DNA of 64,000 bases from Vreelandella subglaciescola (GTDB lineage: Bacteria; Pseudomonadota; Gammaproteobacteria; Pseudomonadales; Halomonadaceae), in assembly GCF_900142895.1 (NCBI RefSeq), contig NZ_LT670847.1, positions 1,426,001 to 1,490,000 of the forward strand. The letters run 5' to 3'. Shown here piece after piece: positions 18,155 to 28,887 of this stretch. Below the pieces are notes generated by a model. The model saw only the letters and a program-made list of their open reading frames with translations, did not search any database and was not told the DNA's origin. How positions within the stretch are numbered: position 1 is the first letter of the stretch; every line of letters starts with the position of its first letter. The position numbers and the translations under genes are program-made.

Positions 18155-19306
18155 TCAATTCTCTGTGTTGGCGTCGCCGGCCTGTCCGGGGGCCAGTGCG
18201 CCGATGGCTTTGGCATGGAAGGTTGCTGCGTCGGCCACGGCCGCAGCACCTGGGTCGTCCGGCAGTACGTTGAGCGCACTCACCGGATTCCCCGCCAGCG
18301 CCTCGATCACCGCATAGGCACTGTCGGCCAATGCCTTCGCGTTGTAGCCGCCTTCCAGCATCATCACCAGTCGGCCATCGCAGAGCTCATCGGCCAGGGC
18401 GCATATACTCTGGGTGACGGCGGCATAGCCGGTTTCGTCCATGGCGCAGACCATGTCGAGGTAATGACAGTCGAAGCCGGTTGATATCAGCAGAATTTCA
18501 GGCCGGAATGCGCGCGCCGCCGGACGTACCACCTGCTCAAACACAGCCTGCAGCGTGGCGTTGCCACTACCCACCGGTAGCGGTACGTTGAGGTTGTAAC
18601 CAGCACCCGCTCCGGCGCCGGTTTCGGCCAACAGGCCGGAGCCCGGGTAGAACGGTGCCGCGCAGTGGCTATCAACCACCAGCACATTGGGATCGTCATA
18701 GAAAATGGCCTCGGTGCCGTTGCCGTGGTGCATGTCCAGGTCCCAGATCATGACCCGGTCATAGCCCAGCGCTTTGCGTGCATGCGCCGCGGTGACCGCC
18801 AGATTGTTATATAGGCAAAAACCCCGGGCACGGTCGGCCGGAGCATGGTGGCCCGGCGGGCGCACGATACAGAACGCTCGCCGGGCTTCACCGGCGGCGA
18901 TAGCTTCGATCGCGCCGATCCCGGCGCCGGCCGCCAGGCGGGCCGCTGTCACGCTGCCAGGCGATACTGCGGTCGTGTCCTTGGCCAGCCAGCCGGATTG
19001 ACCGTCCAGCGATTCGACATGGGCCACATAGGCCGCGTCATGTGCCCGCTCAAGCTGGGTGGCGCTGGCCGGGGCCAGGAGCATCCAGCGCACGCCGTCG
19101 ATGGGCTCGAGAAGCAGCGAATCGACGATCGCGGTCAGGCGCTCCGGACGTTCCGGGTGCCTATAGGTGTCCAGGTTGCTGTTGGGATATTGCAGCTCAA
19201 TCATCGCCTTGACGGCGTCGGTCCATTCGGGACGGCCAGGGTCCCAGCCGTGTGGATTGTGACCGAGCATGCGGAAATCGTAATAGATCAATACCGTCGT
19301 CGCCAT
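18155..19306 (-). CDS. Histone deacetylase superfamily hydrolase (acetylpolyamine/HdaH-like)
   Basis: A 383-residue zinc-dependent deacetylase of the arginase/HDAC fold. The motifs are RPPGHHAP (tandem active-site His near 154), DLDMHHGNGT (zinc Asp and His near 190), STGFDCHYLD (third zinc Asp), and EGGYN near the end. The N-terminal RHPERPERL block is typical of bacterial class II-like members acting on acetylated polyamines, small amides or proteins; the substrate is unknown. The start is ATG 19306, because GGAGG then sits 9 bases upstream, whereas it abuts the ATG at 19315 directly. It lies in the tRNA-associated island between a hypothetical gene and an ISL3 remnant. Confidence 0.88.
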   Translation of the reverse strand: MATTVLIYYDFRMLGHNPHGWDPGRPEWTDAVKAMIELQYPNSNLDTYRHPERPERLTAIVDSLLLEPIDGVRWMLLAPASATQLERAHDAAYVAHVESLDGQSGWLAKDTTAVSPGSVTAARLAAGAGIGAIEAIAAGEARRAFCIVRPPGHHAPADRARGFCLYNNLAVTAAHARKALGYDRVMIWDLDMHHGNGTEAIFYDDPNVLVVDSHCAAPFYPGSGLLAETGAGAGAGYNLNVPLPVGSGNATLQAVFEQVVRPAARAFRPEILLISTGFDCHYLDMVCAMDETGYAAVTQSICALADELCDGRLVMMLEGGYNAKALADSAYAVIEALAGNPVSALNVLPDDPGAAAVADAATFHAKAIGALAPGQAGDANTEN

Positions 19307-19409
19307 AGCTGTCATCCTCCCGGCTTTTTGAGGTTGTGTTCATCAACGGCGATCGCCGCCACGCAAACCGGGTCGTGGCCGAGGAGCCTTTGGCTCGGTC
19401 GTCCGTCAC

Positions 19410-20029
19410 TCATGTCGCTCCCCACCGGCGCAACTGTACACAGGGAAACTTCGACGCTGTGCGTTCTACCGTCTTGCGTTGCATGTCCAGGAACACGGTG
19501 ACATAACGATGACCGCGTTTGGCTGCCGTTTCATCAAGTCCAACGGACTTGACCTGAGAGAGGTCCAGTTGATCGAGTATGCATCCGACATAGTGATACA
19601 CGATGCGCCATAGCCGCTTGTCGGTGATCTCGATCAGCCGGACGGCGGCGAGCACCGGCATCTCCCTGATCAGGGCCATGGCGGCCTGTTCAAACAACAG
19701 GGTGAAGTCGCTACCGGGGCGGGCCCAGGGTACTTCGATCCGCTTAATGCCGTGCGTGGGGCACTTGGTGCGCGGCACCCGCGCATGCAGATAGCAGTGA
19801 TGTTGAAAGAAGTTTAGGTGCCGCCAAATCTTGCGGATGAAATCATGGGCCGGGCAAGCTTCACTACACTCGGGGCAAGGGTAAAGGCTGCCACGTTCTG
19901 CCTCGACGGTGAGGTCCAAGCGATGGGGTGACACGGCGTATCCAGGTGCTGGTCCTTGAGAATCCAGGGCGCTTCAAGGCCCAAGCCGAGGGTCAGAATC
20001 TGGGTGCCTCCTGTCGTTGTGGAGGCCAT
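19410..20029 (-). pseudogene. ISL3-family transposase, 5' part only, frameshifted
   Basis: The two frames together give the N-terminal half of an ISL3 transposase. The first frame begins at ATG 20029 (LGLGLEAPWILKDQHLD). Near 19930 the reading passes to the second frame (SPHRLDLTVEAERGSLYPCPEC, then HLNFFQHHCYLHARVPRTKCP and VGLDETAAKRGHRYVTVFLDM). One base appears to be missing at the junction. The C-terminal catalytic half is absent, because the homology stops at about 19475. An end-like sequence with GGCTCTTCGACGTTGGGTG (complement of 20060-20078) marks the surviving IS terminus. Confidence 0.75.
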
Positions 20030-20224
20030 ATTTTGGTCCAGTTCAGGGGGTGAATTCCACACCCAACGTCGAAGAGCCGTATTTTTGTGACAAAACTCAT
20101 GGTGGTAAATTGACATTAACCCACCTCAATGCCTTGTGAGAAAACACAGAAAGCCCATCAACCATAGGCTCTACAGGTGCATAACGTTGATTAACGACAA
20201 ATGGTGCCAGCTAGGTATATCAGC

Positions 20225-20378
20225 CTCATAACCCGAAGGTCATCGGTTCAAATCCGGTCTCCCGCTACCAAACATTGAAAAGCCGGTTCTTTTGAGAGCC
20301 GGCTTTTTATTGCGTGTGTGCGTCTAACTTGAAGGTCATCGGTTTGCTCTTGTTTTCACACAGGCGGCCCTGATACCA
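20225..20378 (+). repeat. tRNA-fMet 3'-half copy plus degenerate tRNA-like copy
   Basis: Bases 20225-20270 repeat the tRNA-fMet 3' half from the anticodon loop to CCA with one inserted base (GGTCTCCCGC for GGTCCCCGC). They are preceded by ATCAGC, as in the copy at 31687. A terminator hairpin AGCCGG-TTCT/AGAG-CCGGCT with T-run follows at 20280-20309. A degenerate copy at 20328-20378 then has its T-loop replaced by a CTCTTGTTTTCACA insert. The same order recurs at 32818-32978. This is a candidate att remnant or decayed tandem tRNA. Confidence 0.75.
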
Positions 20379-20489
20379 CTACTTTTATAGTAAAATCAAT
20401 AATTTACTGATCCTCATTTTTTTGTCTGCCTTTTAAAATCCCTCTGTGCCCACCTTGCGCCCACGCTGGGCCCAAAATCTTCAATCGTG

Positions 20490-21727
20490 CAGGGCAATCG
20501 CATGAGGCGAACTATTCTCATTCGAGGCCCAGCAGGTGTGCCCGGTACGCGTCGGATGTGGCGGCGATGATCCGCTTGGTCTTGAAACTGCCCTCGCGTT
20601 TGACCGGGTCCAGACGAATTAAATTCAGCGTCAAGCGCTTTAGAATCGCCAGGTTGTGGGCGGCATGGGCTGTGCGGGCTCGCATCTGGTCATCGCCAAA
20701 GGTCACGTCCAGACACCAGTGTACCCGGTTCTCGATGCCCCAGTGTTGGCGTACCGCCTTGGCCAGCTGCTCGGCATCGGGGCCTAGGCTGCTGAGGTAG
20801 TAACGCCGTTCCCGCGTCACCTTGCCTTGCCGCTCACAGCTCGACTCGACGACGGCAAAACAGCGCAGGTCGGGCCATCGTTCCGGATGGGATAGACACG
20901 CGAGGGCATCGAACACATAGCAGCGACGCGTTTCCAGTCGCCCGTGATCCTTGTTGACCGTTTCGCTGACCTGGTGCGGCGTCTTGTCCGCGGGTGCTGA
21001 CTGGAACAGGTCGAAGAAGTCCTCGATCGCGGTCTTGAGCTGGGGCTGATTGTCCTTGACGGCCAGCACATAGTCCGCCTGACGGTCACGGATGGCCTGC
21101 GCAATGCTGGGCTGTGTCCCCATGGCATCGATCGTCACGATGCAGCCTTTGAGTGCCAGGGACGCCAGCAGCTCGGGGATCGCCGTTTTCTCGTTCGACT
21201 TGGTGGCGGTCGCCTGCTGGCCGAGGATGACGCCAGCATCCGCCGCGAACGCACTGACCAGGTGTAACGGGCCTTCACAAGCCTTGGCCGAGCGCCGGCT
21301 GGTCTTGCCATCCAGTGCCGCGACCTGGGGCGAAACCCCGGGCAACACACCGTCCACCCAGTCGCGGAAGGCGGCTTCGAACGCCTGAGGATCCATCAGG
21401 CCGAAGAGACGTGCGAAGGTATCGTGAGAGGGAATGCCATTGGGCAAGCGCAGGTAGTGTTGGAGCCAGGCACGCTTCTCCTGGGCCCAGAGTTCGATCT
21501 CCTTGAACGTGTCGGCGCCGACGAGGATGCCGCAGGCGGCGACCGTGAGGACTTCCGGCAAGGCATGTTGGACCCTGTTGGGATGACGTGGATCGGTAAC
21601 ACCGGCGAAGACCTCCAGCATGGACTGCGGAGAATGAGACATAAGGAATCGTTGACCAAAGCCCCAGCTATACCTGTTCACGCGACAGGATTCAAATACG
21701 AACGATTCAGGTCATGCGATTGCCCTG
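20490..21727. mobile_element. ISAs1-family insertion sequence, 1238 bp, intact
   Basis: Perfect 16-bp terminal inverted repeats CAGGGCAATCGCATGA lie at 20490 and, complemented, at 21712-21727. A 10-bp target duplication TTCAATCGTG flanks them at 20480-20489 and 21728-21737. Both values fit the ISAs1 family. Confidence 0.95.
20518..21642 (-). CDS. ISAs1-family transposase
   Basis: A 374-residue DDE transposase starting MSHSPQSMLEVFAGVTDPR. Family blocks visible are ALPEVLTVAACGILVGADTFKEIE, VAALDGKTSRRS, GCIVTIDAMGTQPSIAQAI, ADYVLAVKDNQP and RQHWGIENRVHWCLDVTF. The frame is open further upstream to 21681, but MSHS is the usual start. It is undamaged. Confidence 0.93.
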   Translation of the reverse strand: MSHSPQSMLEVFAGVTDPRHPNRVQHALPEVLTVAACGILVGADTFKEIELWAQEKRAWLQHYLRLPNGIPSHDTFARLFGLMDPQAFEAAFRDWVDGVLPGVSPQVAALDGKTSRRSAKACEGPLHLVSAFAADAGVILGQQATATKSNEKTAIPELLASLALKGCIVTIDAMGTQPSIAQAIRDRQADYVLAVKDNQPQLKTAIEDFFDLFQSAPADKTPHQVSETVNKDHGRLETRRCYVFDALACLSHPERWPDLRCFAVVESSCERQGKVTRERRYYLSSLGPDAEQLAKAVRQHWGIENRVHWCLDVTFGDDQMRARTAHAAHNLAILKRLTLNLIRLDPVKREGSFKTKRIIAATSDAYRAHLLGLE

Positions 21728-21846
21728 TTCAATCGTGCTGAAATGGCCGAAATTTGGCATGACCTTGATAGCATTCCAAATGCTCTCAAACTCAGTGATC
21801 ATGCGGAATCCGACACCTAGCGGCCAAGACGTAAAGAGAACGACCG

Positions 21847-22041
21847 TTAAAGCGGGCCTCCCAATGTCGGCTTGAGGGCATCGAGTACTCGTCCGGCCCT
21901 CGCCGAGAGTGGCCACTCGGCCCGGTGCAATAGCCACAGCGTATCTACCACCATGGGTTCGCCAGTCACCACCCGAATCGCCTCGGGGCGCGCAAAGGCT
22001 TCACGAGCGAACTGCGGTAGTACGGTAAAGCCCAGCCCTAG
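21847..22041 (-). pseudogene. LysR-type regulator, C-terminal fragment
   Basis: The fragment encodes the end of a LysR effector domain (LGLGFTVLPQFAREAF ... VVDTLWLLHRAEWPLSARAGRVLDAL). It is cut at the CTAG target (22038-22041) by the IS1182 element. The frame can be read a few codons further on the other side of that element (complement of 23617-23640: ATVWAN before LGLG), before IS5 sequence begins. The DNA-binding half is missing. Confidence 0.6.
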
Positions 22042-23616
22042 CAGTCTGTCGGACTTGATGTTGATAAAGGCATTGAGACGTAGGTCTTTCAACCATCCCT
22101 TATGTTGGTGATGGTATATGACCCTTAACCTGCCCCTCGGCTTCTACTCTGCGAGGTGATTATCCGTCGTTACCGGCTGAGCGCTACGCGCCTCAGCCCG
22201 CTGCCAACCGGTGCATCCGTTTAATGTTCCATGCCATGGTGACCAGCCGCCACTCACCGCTGACATTCTCCAGCCCTCGCAGCGAGACCTGCCGGAACCC
22301 CATCACGTGTTTAATGATCCCGAAGACCGGTTCCACGGTATGTTTACGCAACGCGTAAAGCGCTCGCCCCGCCTGTGTCTTCAAGTGGTGTGCCATTTGC
22401 TCAACAGGCTCCTTGCTCGCTGGAGTAGGCGGGTCAGCGGCAAAGCGCTCAAGGACCGGGGGATGGTGGACATCGCGCTTCATTGCTATCAGAGGCTTGA
22501 TACGGTGGTCGTGGCAGGCTTGAACATTGGCAGCACTGAAGTAGCCGGTATCGGCCAGTAAGTGGTCTGGTTTTGCTAACGGTGCGGGGAGTCTCGCCAA
22601 CGCCGTCAGTAGCGGCATGACCTGCTGTTTGTCGTTGGTCGCTTGGGTGACATGGGTATGAGTCACCAGCATGCTGTCAGTATCGACTGCGGCCTGGGCG
22701 TTATAGCATTGATCGAAGCCCTTGCCGGTGACCGGCATGATGCGTGACTGCGGATCAGTAAGGTTAACCTGATCTTTGTCACGCGGGCCACCTGTTGGCG
22801 GTTCAGGGTCACGTCCGCGAGGTTTCTTTCCCGTCTTCCGCTGCGCATCACGCCGTGCCACCTTTTCCTGGTAGGCCGCTTTTTCAGCGGCCTCACGCTC
22901 CTTGGCCCGAGCCTCGATCTTGGTCTTCGCTACGGCGATCGCTTCCAAGCGTGCTTCACGCCGGGCTATCTCGGCAGGAATATCCATGCCGTCGGCCGCG
23001 TCATCCTTGTCCGCCGATGCAGCCCGCTGGGTCAGCGCCTTCACCTCAGCCTTGAACTGCGCCTCCAGTTTCTTGGCATGACCATATGACAATGCCTTGT
23101 GCTTGCTGGCATTGGCGTTGAGTTTGGTGCCGTCCAAGGCGATGGTGCCGAGCGTGAGTAGCTTCATTTCTCGGGCCAGCAGCAGAACTTGAACGAACAG
23201 CTGCTCCAGTTCCGGCAGAAAACGCCGACGAAAGGTAGCCAGGGTGTCGTGATCGGGGTGGGTGTTGGCGGCCAAATAGCGAAACGCCACCGAGTCATAG
23301 GTGGCACGCTCAATCTTGCGACTGGAGACCACGCCGGTAGCGTAGCCGTAGACCAACAGGTTCAGCAGTACCGCGGGATGATGGGCCTTGGAGCCCCGGC
23401 CCGCGTAACGCCGAGTCAGGGCTGAGAGGTCCAGTTGCTCGACGACATCGACGACGAACCGCGCCAAGTGGCCATCCGGCAACCACTCGTCTACCGAAGG
23501 CGGCAGTAAGTAATCGGTCTGACGGTCCACAGGGATAAAGCGGCTCATGGCGATGTTCTCAGTTCGGGGTGACAGCGGTTAGTATCTCACGGTGCGGCGG
23601 AAAGTCCGACAGACTG
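22042..23616. mobile_element. IS1182-family insertion sequence, about 1.58 kb
   Basis: The ends are inverted copies of CAGTCTGTCGGACTT (22042 inward and the complement ending at 23616), and a CTAG sits at both outer borders (22038-22041, 23617-23620). It carries one intact transposase gene and lies in a LysR remnant, directly next to a truncated IS5 element. Confidence 0.88.
22193..23548 (-). CDS. IS1182-family transposase
   Basis: A 451-residue protein starting MSRFIPVDRQTDYLLPPSVDEWLP. It has the IS1182 N-terminal block (LARFVVDVVEQLDLSAL, HPAVLLNLLVYGYATGVVSSRKIE), the first DDE Asp region (LGTIALDGTKLNANASKH), a charged coiled insertion, the second Asp (LLADTGYFSA) and the C-terminal Glu region (VEPVFGIIKHVMGFRQVSLRG). 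No damage is seen. Confidence 0.93.
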   Translation of the reverse strand: MSRFIPVDRQTDYLLPPSVDEWLPDGHLARFVVDVVEQLDLSALTRRYAGRGSKAHHPAVLLNLLVYGYATGVVSSRKIERATYDSVAFRYLAANTHPDHDTLATFRRRFLPELEQLFVQVLLLAREMKLLTLGTIALDGTKLNANASKHKALSYGHAKKLEAQFKAEVKALTQRAASADKDDAADGMDIPAEIARREARLEAIAVAKTKIEARAKEREAAEKAAYQEKVARRDAQRKTGKKPRGRDPEPPTGGPRDKDQVNLTDPQSRIMPVTGKGFDQCYNAQAAVDTDSMLVTHTHVTQATNDKQQVMPLLTALARLPAPLAKPDHLLADTGYFSAANVQACHDHRIKPLIAMKRDVHHPPVLERFAADPPTPASKEPVEQMAHHLKTQAGRALYALRKHTVEPVFGIIKHVMGFRQVSLRGLENVSGEWRLVTMAWNIKRMHRLAAG

Positions 23617-23652
23617 CTAGGTTTGCCCATACCGTAGCAGCATAGGTGACGT

Positions 23653-24021
23653 ATGGCAGGTCGTTACGAAATCTCGAGCCACAAGTGGTCGCTGATCGAA
23701 GATATTGTCTCTCCGCCGCAGCGGATGGGAAGGCCTAGACGGGATGATCAACAAATACTGAATGGTATCTTTTGGGTGCTGTGCTCCGGTGCTAAATGGC
23801 GAGATGTGCCGGAGCGCTATGGCCCGTGGACCACCGTATATGATCGCTTTCGTCACTGGCGTGATGATGGCACCTTCGATGCCGTTCTTGAGCGACTGCA
23901 CCTCCAGCTGCGAGAAGATGGGCTCATGGATTTAGACACATGGATGGTCGACTCCACTTCAATTCGCGCCACGCGGGCTGCCTCGGGAGGCGGCAAAAAG
24001 GGGGCTCCAGCGAACCGTTAG
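23653..24021 (+). CDS. IS5-family transposase, first frame (orfA)
   Basis: A 122-residue first frame starting MAGRYEISSHKWSLIEDIV, with the DUF4096-type N-terminal domain (GRPRRDDQQILNGIFWVLCSGAKWRDVPERYGPW) and the first catalytic Asp region (DTWMVDSTSIRAT). It ends near GGGKKGAPANR at an A/G-rich slippery stretch (GGCAAAAAGGGGG), where a -1 shift would join the second frame. The partner frame is broken by the IS3 element, so no full transposase can be made. Confidence 0.85.
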   Translation: MAGRYEISSHKWSLIEDIVSPPQRMGRPRRDDQQILNGIFWVLCSGAKWRDVPERYGPWTTVYDRFRHWRDDGTFDAVLERLHLQLREDGLMDLDTWMVDSTSIRATRAASGGGKKGAPANR

Positions 24022-24239
24022 ATCATGCGCTGGGCCGCAGCCGTGGCGGATTGACGACCAAAATTCATTTGGTGTGTGATCGCCACGGTTGGCCCCTGAC
24101 CTTTAGCTTGTCGCCTGGGCAAGACGCTGACTCCCGCCACTTCATCTCCGCCTTGGAGAGCGTCTACCTGCCCGGGTGCCGGGGGCGGCCTCGAAAGCGT
24201 TGCCGCTACGTGGTGGCGGATAAGGGATATGTGTAGTGG

Positions 24240-25414
<1,175 letters not shown>

Positions 25415-25919
25415 CATGTCCACCTGATTTTCTCTCGGAGTGATCATACACTCAAAACCAGCTGGCCAAATTGACTATGCCACTACATATGATAGCGAAG
25501 CCCTGCGCCGGTATTGCGACCGCCATCATATGAAGCCCATCATTCCTCAGCGCAGGATGCGGCGTAAACCACGCCCCGGGCTCCCTCGTGGATTTGATAA
25601 ACCTAAATATCGTGAGCGTAACGCCGTCGAGCGTTGCATTGGCTGGCTCAAAGAGCTGCGGCGCATTGCGACACGTTATGACAAGCTGGCTCGTAGTTTC
25701 CGTGCCATGGTATGCCTTGCGTGCATACATCGTTGCCTACGAGCCAACTTTTCGTACAAAACCTAGATAGTTTAATTAAAGACTAAATGTAGGGTGCCGT
25801 ATTATTGGCTTGCCAGGCAAACACCCCGCGCATTAGCTAAAAGAGGCTCGGCTAATGCCATGAAGGATAACGAACACGCTGTACGGACGGCTAGCGCAAC
25901 AGTTTATGAGTCAGTTCCG

Positions 25920-26741
25920 TCACCGTTTGCAAGGCAATATTCCAGGATGCTGGGGTATCGGCGCTGCCAAAAATTGCGGATGTTGACGCCCGAATTGTTC
26001 CGCATCCGTCTGTACGACGTTGTGGATCAAGCTGCTCAATGCCGTGGCGTCGTAGCCGGATGCCGCGATGATGTGAAGGTCGTAGACGTGTCTGATCAGG
26101 GTTTCATCATCGTAGCAAGAACGGTCACGGCCAACATGCGCGGTGCGACGGAGCAACGCCACCAATTTTTCACTGATCGTGGCCTGTATAGAGACCACGG
26201 GAAAAGACGCTATTTCCGGGGAATGTTGCAAAGCATCGGCATACAGGGAACTGACAGAGCACGTTACGACAGGCTCAAACAACTCAGAGGCCGTGATATC
26301 CAGCTTCAAGTCTGGCCGAAGAGCGGAGATGCCAGCCTGCGTCCGGGGATAGCGAACCGTGAATTCGGCATAGCGGTATTCATTACGCTTGGCGATGCCA
26401 TGCTCGGGGTCAAGCTCAAACACGGCGGATTCATGGATGAGCTGGGTAATCTCGGTTAACACCGCTTTGCGAGCCGCCTTCAAGGCGGTTCTCGACATCT
26501 CCTCTGCCACGCCTTCACGAGCCACCAGCTTGATATCGATATCCTCGGACATACGGAAAAGGTTGCGATGTGCTTTTGCCAAGCTCGTTCCACCCGCAAA
26601 CACCAGAGTGAAACGCGCTGAGTGAAGCCCTGACAACAAGCTCAGCAACTGTACGGCGTACGCATCCTTTTCCACGATGGCAGGGCTATCAATGCCAAGT
26701 GCATCGGCTACGTCAGGAAATAACCCCGGATCAATGTTCAT
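25920..26741 (-). CDS. AbiEii-type nucleotidyltransferase toxin with frameshifted C terminus
   Basis: A nucleotidyltransferase of the type IV AbiE toxin family: VFAGGTSLAKAHR (about 48-60) then FRMSEDIDIKL (about 63-73) form the GS...DxD active site. Near 25978 a T5 run appears to have lost one T. With six Ts the reading continues in frame as FGSADTPASWNIALQTVTEL to a stop at 25891, a plausible native end. As it stands the last 15-18 residues are replaced and the ORF stops at 25920. The core is intact, so activity cannot be excluded. Its ATG overlaps the antitoxin stop by four bases. Confidence 0.85.
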   Translation of the reverse strand: MNIDPGLFPDVADALGIDSPAIVEKDAYAVQLLSLLSGLHSARFTLVFAGGTSLAKAHRNLFRMSEDIDIKLVAREGVAEEMSRTALKAARKAVLTEITQLIHESAVFELDPEHGIAKRNEYRYAEFTVRYPRTQAGISALRPDLKLDITASELFEPVVTCSVSSLYADALQHSPEIASFPVVSIQATISEKLVALLRRTAHVGRDRSCYDDETLIRHVYDLHIIAASGYDATALSSLIHNVVQTDAEQFGRQHPQFLAAPIPQHPGILPCKR

Positions 26742-27154
26742 GCTGAAGCGCGCTCAATACCCAAGCGGTATTTTCCGTAGGCAATACGCCGCTGAAACGG
26801 TCCCTTTACCCTGACCACGACGCGCGCGGGAATTTGCGTGCTGCCCGCCTGATAGGCTTTTTCCGCGCTGGCAGGTTCCCATTGTACGCCCAGGCGATTT
26901 AGCGCCTCCTTGGCGACCTGAGTAAAGCCGCCAGGGGCTGCCAGCATCGGTTGGCCGGTAATGCGGTTTTGACGCGCTTTGGCATAGAGTCCTTTGCCGA
27001 CGCGAACCACACGCCCTTGGGCTTCCAGTTGCCGAAGCGCCCGGCCGACTTGGTCGTAGTCACCCAACACGGCGAAGTCGTCGCGCAGAAATACCGTCCG
27101 CCGACTCTTGCGGATCTTATCGCGTATGCGGGTTTTAAGGGGTTCAGTGCGCAT
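26738..27154 (-). CDS. AbiEi-like (DUF6088-type) antitoxin/transcriptional regulator
   Basis: A protein of 138 residues with an N-terminal winged-helix region (RTVFLRDDFAVLGDYDQVGRALRQLEAQGRVVRVGKGLYAK) and a basic C-terminal region (IPARVVVRVKGPFQRRIAYGKYRLGIERA). It is the cognate upstream partner of AbiEii toxins, which it neutralises and whose promoter it represses. GGAGGTG lies just before the ATG. The AT-rich region 27190-27290 (TATATAATATATTG) is the likely upstream promoter area. Confidence 0.82.
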   Translation of the reverse strand: MRTEPLKTRIRDKIRKSRRTVFLRDDFAVLGDYDQVGRALRQLEAQGRVVRVGKGLYAKARQNRITGQPMLAAPGGFTQVAKEALNRLGVQWEPASAEKAYQAGSTQIPARVVVRVKGPFQRRIAYGKYRLGIERASA

Positions 27155-27380
27155 GTCACACCTCCAGACGCCGAGCTCTCATGACTCATAGTCTATAACG
27201 CCCACTGTAAAGAGGCAAAAACACGACAACAAAAATCGCATTAATTAAAATAAAATTATTATATATCATGGCCTTATATAATATATTGTGACCCAAAATA
27301 CGCCGCGCCCCGCGCTTGGCGATCACCCCGTACAGGAGCCCTGCTCATGCTTGCTCGTTTTCAGGACTGGCTGGCATAGC

Positions 27381-27988
27381 ATGAGTGAAGGCGACGTGCT
27401 CGCGCGGGGCGATTTTTTGGCGCCACCGGGTATTGGCAGGGAGATGCTGAAAGAGGTGCAAGGTGAGCACCTGCTGGCGGGAATGCCTGAAGGCGTGCGC
27501 GCGGTGATTCGCGTGGCCCCTTTTCTGGGCGTGGAGCTGGCTCAGGTATGCAGCCGGTTTGCTGCCGCGCGCGATCTGGCAGTCAGCGCGCCGCTATTGC
27601 TGGTGCTACTGGTGGAGCGCGGTGCCCTTGAGGCATGGTCGCCCGAGACCTTTTGCAGCGATACGGTTTCTATCCCGACCCGCCGCTGCCGGAGAACGCC
27701 TGCATTGAGCCGATCATCAGCTGGGACGGGCTGCTACAAGAAGGACGCCACATGCAGCACTGCGTCGGCGCCTACCACGGCACCGTGGCGGCGGGTCAGG
27801 TGGCGCTTTATCACATGCACGACCCTGAATCCGTGACCGTAGCGCTACGCCCCCAAGGCGCTTCATGGGTGCTCAGCGAGGCCAGCGGCACGGCTAACGC
27901 CAGACCCTCAACGGCGGCGTTGAGCAAGATTCAGGCATGGCTTGAGCAAGCAACAAGGGATGAAACTGTTTTTAAATCAGCCTTATAA
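27381..27988 (+). pseudogene. PcfJ-domain protein, frameshifted
   Basis: The C-terminal part (27635-27988) is a PcfJ domain: ISWDGLLQEGRHMQHCVGAYHGTVAAGQVALYHM ... WVLSEASGTANARPS. The upstream frame from ATG 27381 (MSEGDVLARGDFLAPP ... LLLVLLVERGALEAW) reads as the natural N-terminal continuation, but passes into another frame at about 27640, so one base has been lost or gained. A still earlier in-frame start ends at a TAG just before 27381. PcfJ proteins were first named from a conjugative plasmid and have no clear biochemical role. Confidence 0.65.
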
Positions 27989-28093
27989 AACTATTGGCTT
28001 TGTCTATCTAACCATATTGCAGGCATGCGTCCTGCCCTGTCGCACTACTCGCCTAGCCTGTTGCCATTCACTGGGTTTTTCGGATGGTAGCAA

Positions 28094-28774
28094 ATGAATA
28101 TGCTCAACACGGTAGCTCCTGACCACACCTCGTCTCTCAACCGTTGCTCATCTCACCCTGCGCCTACGTTGAGTGCTGCGCTTTCATCGCACGCGGATCA
28201 AGAATTGAAAAAATGGCAGCAGGACCGCAAACATTGGGAAGACACCTTGTCAGTATTGGGCTGGCTCAGCCACTGCCTGACGTTACAGCCGGTTGAGCAA
28301 CCAGGGTTTACCACCGTCAGTACCGATGGTCGCTATCTGTATTTTTGCCCCCTGTATAGCGCGACGCTAACCGATACTGAGCGCCGCTTTTGGCAGGCAC
28401 ACCTGATCTGGCACTGTGTTGCCGGCCACCTGTATGCACCGTTAGGCGTACATGCCCATCGCTGGCACCTTGCCTGCGACCACGAAATCAACAGCCTGTT
28501 GCTGGCGCTTGATGTGCCGCTTTCTGATAACGCCGTGCTATTTCCCGCACGCTGCGGACACAGTGCCTTGCAGGTGTACCATTGGCTGGCAGACCACCCT
28601 TCGCCACAGAGTGAATCCACGCCGGATATTCATCCGGCAGCCCTTTGGCTATACGGGGCTTCCGCCCTGGCTGATTCTGCGCTTATTGCCCTGTGGCGAC
28701 GCCGAGCGCATTTAGCCGCGCGTGAGATACCGGCACTGCCCACTATGGTCGCCGCGTTTTGTGTATCGCGCTAA
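28094..28774 (+). CDS. DUF2201-type putative metallopeptidase N-terminal domain protein, degenerate active site
   Basis: A 226-residue protein resembling the N-terminal metallopeptidase domain of DUF2201/VWA-like proteins (HWEDTLSVLGWLSHCL ... YLYFCPLYSATLTDTERRFWQAHLIWH ... WHLACDHEINSLLLALDV). The usual HExxHxxxGH is here HLIWHCVAGH (about residues 103-112): the metal-binding His are kept but the catalytic Glu is Leu. The usual C-terminal VWA part is missing, so the gene is short for its family. It lies between the PcfJ remnant and a WYL regulator. Function unknown. Confidence 0.6.
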   Translation: MNMLNTVAPDHTSSLNRCSSHPAPTLSAALSSHADQELKKWQQDRKHWEDTLSVLGWLSHCLTLQPVEQPGFTTVSTDGRYLYFCPLYSATLTDTERRFWQAHLIWHCVAGHLYAPLGVHAHRWHLACDHEINSLLLALDVPLSDNAVLFPARCGHSALQVYHWLADHPSPQSESTPDIHPAALWLYGASALADSALIALWRRRAHLAAREIPALPTMVAAFCVSR

Positions 28775-28887
28775 ACTGTGCATTAGCTTTATGTGATTAT
28801 TGCCACGGCATTCTCAGCAGCTTCTCCATGACTATCTCCACAACGGTCATCAAGCCAGTCACCCAAACAATCATCACAAGGGGCACC

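Noticed and set aside
25794..26459. A 221-codon plus-strand frame opposite the AbiEii gene
   Set aside because: It has no family resemblance and lies antisense to a well-supported toxin gene. It is a shadow frame.
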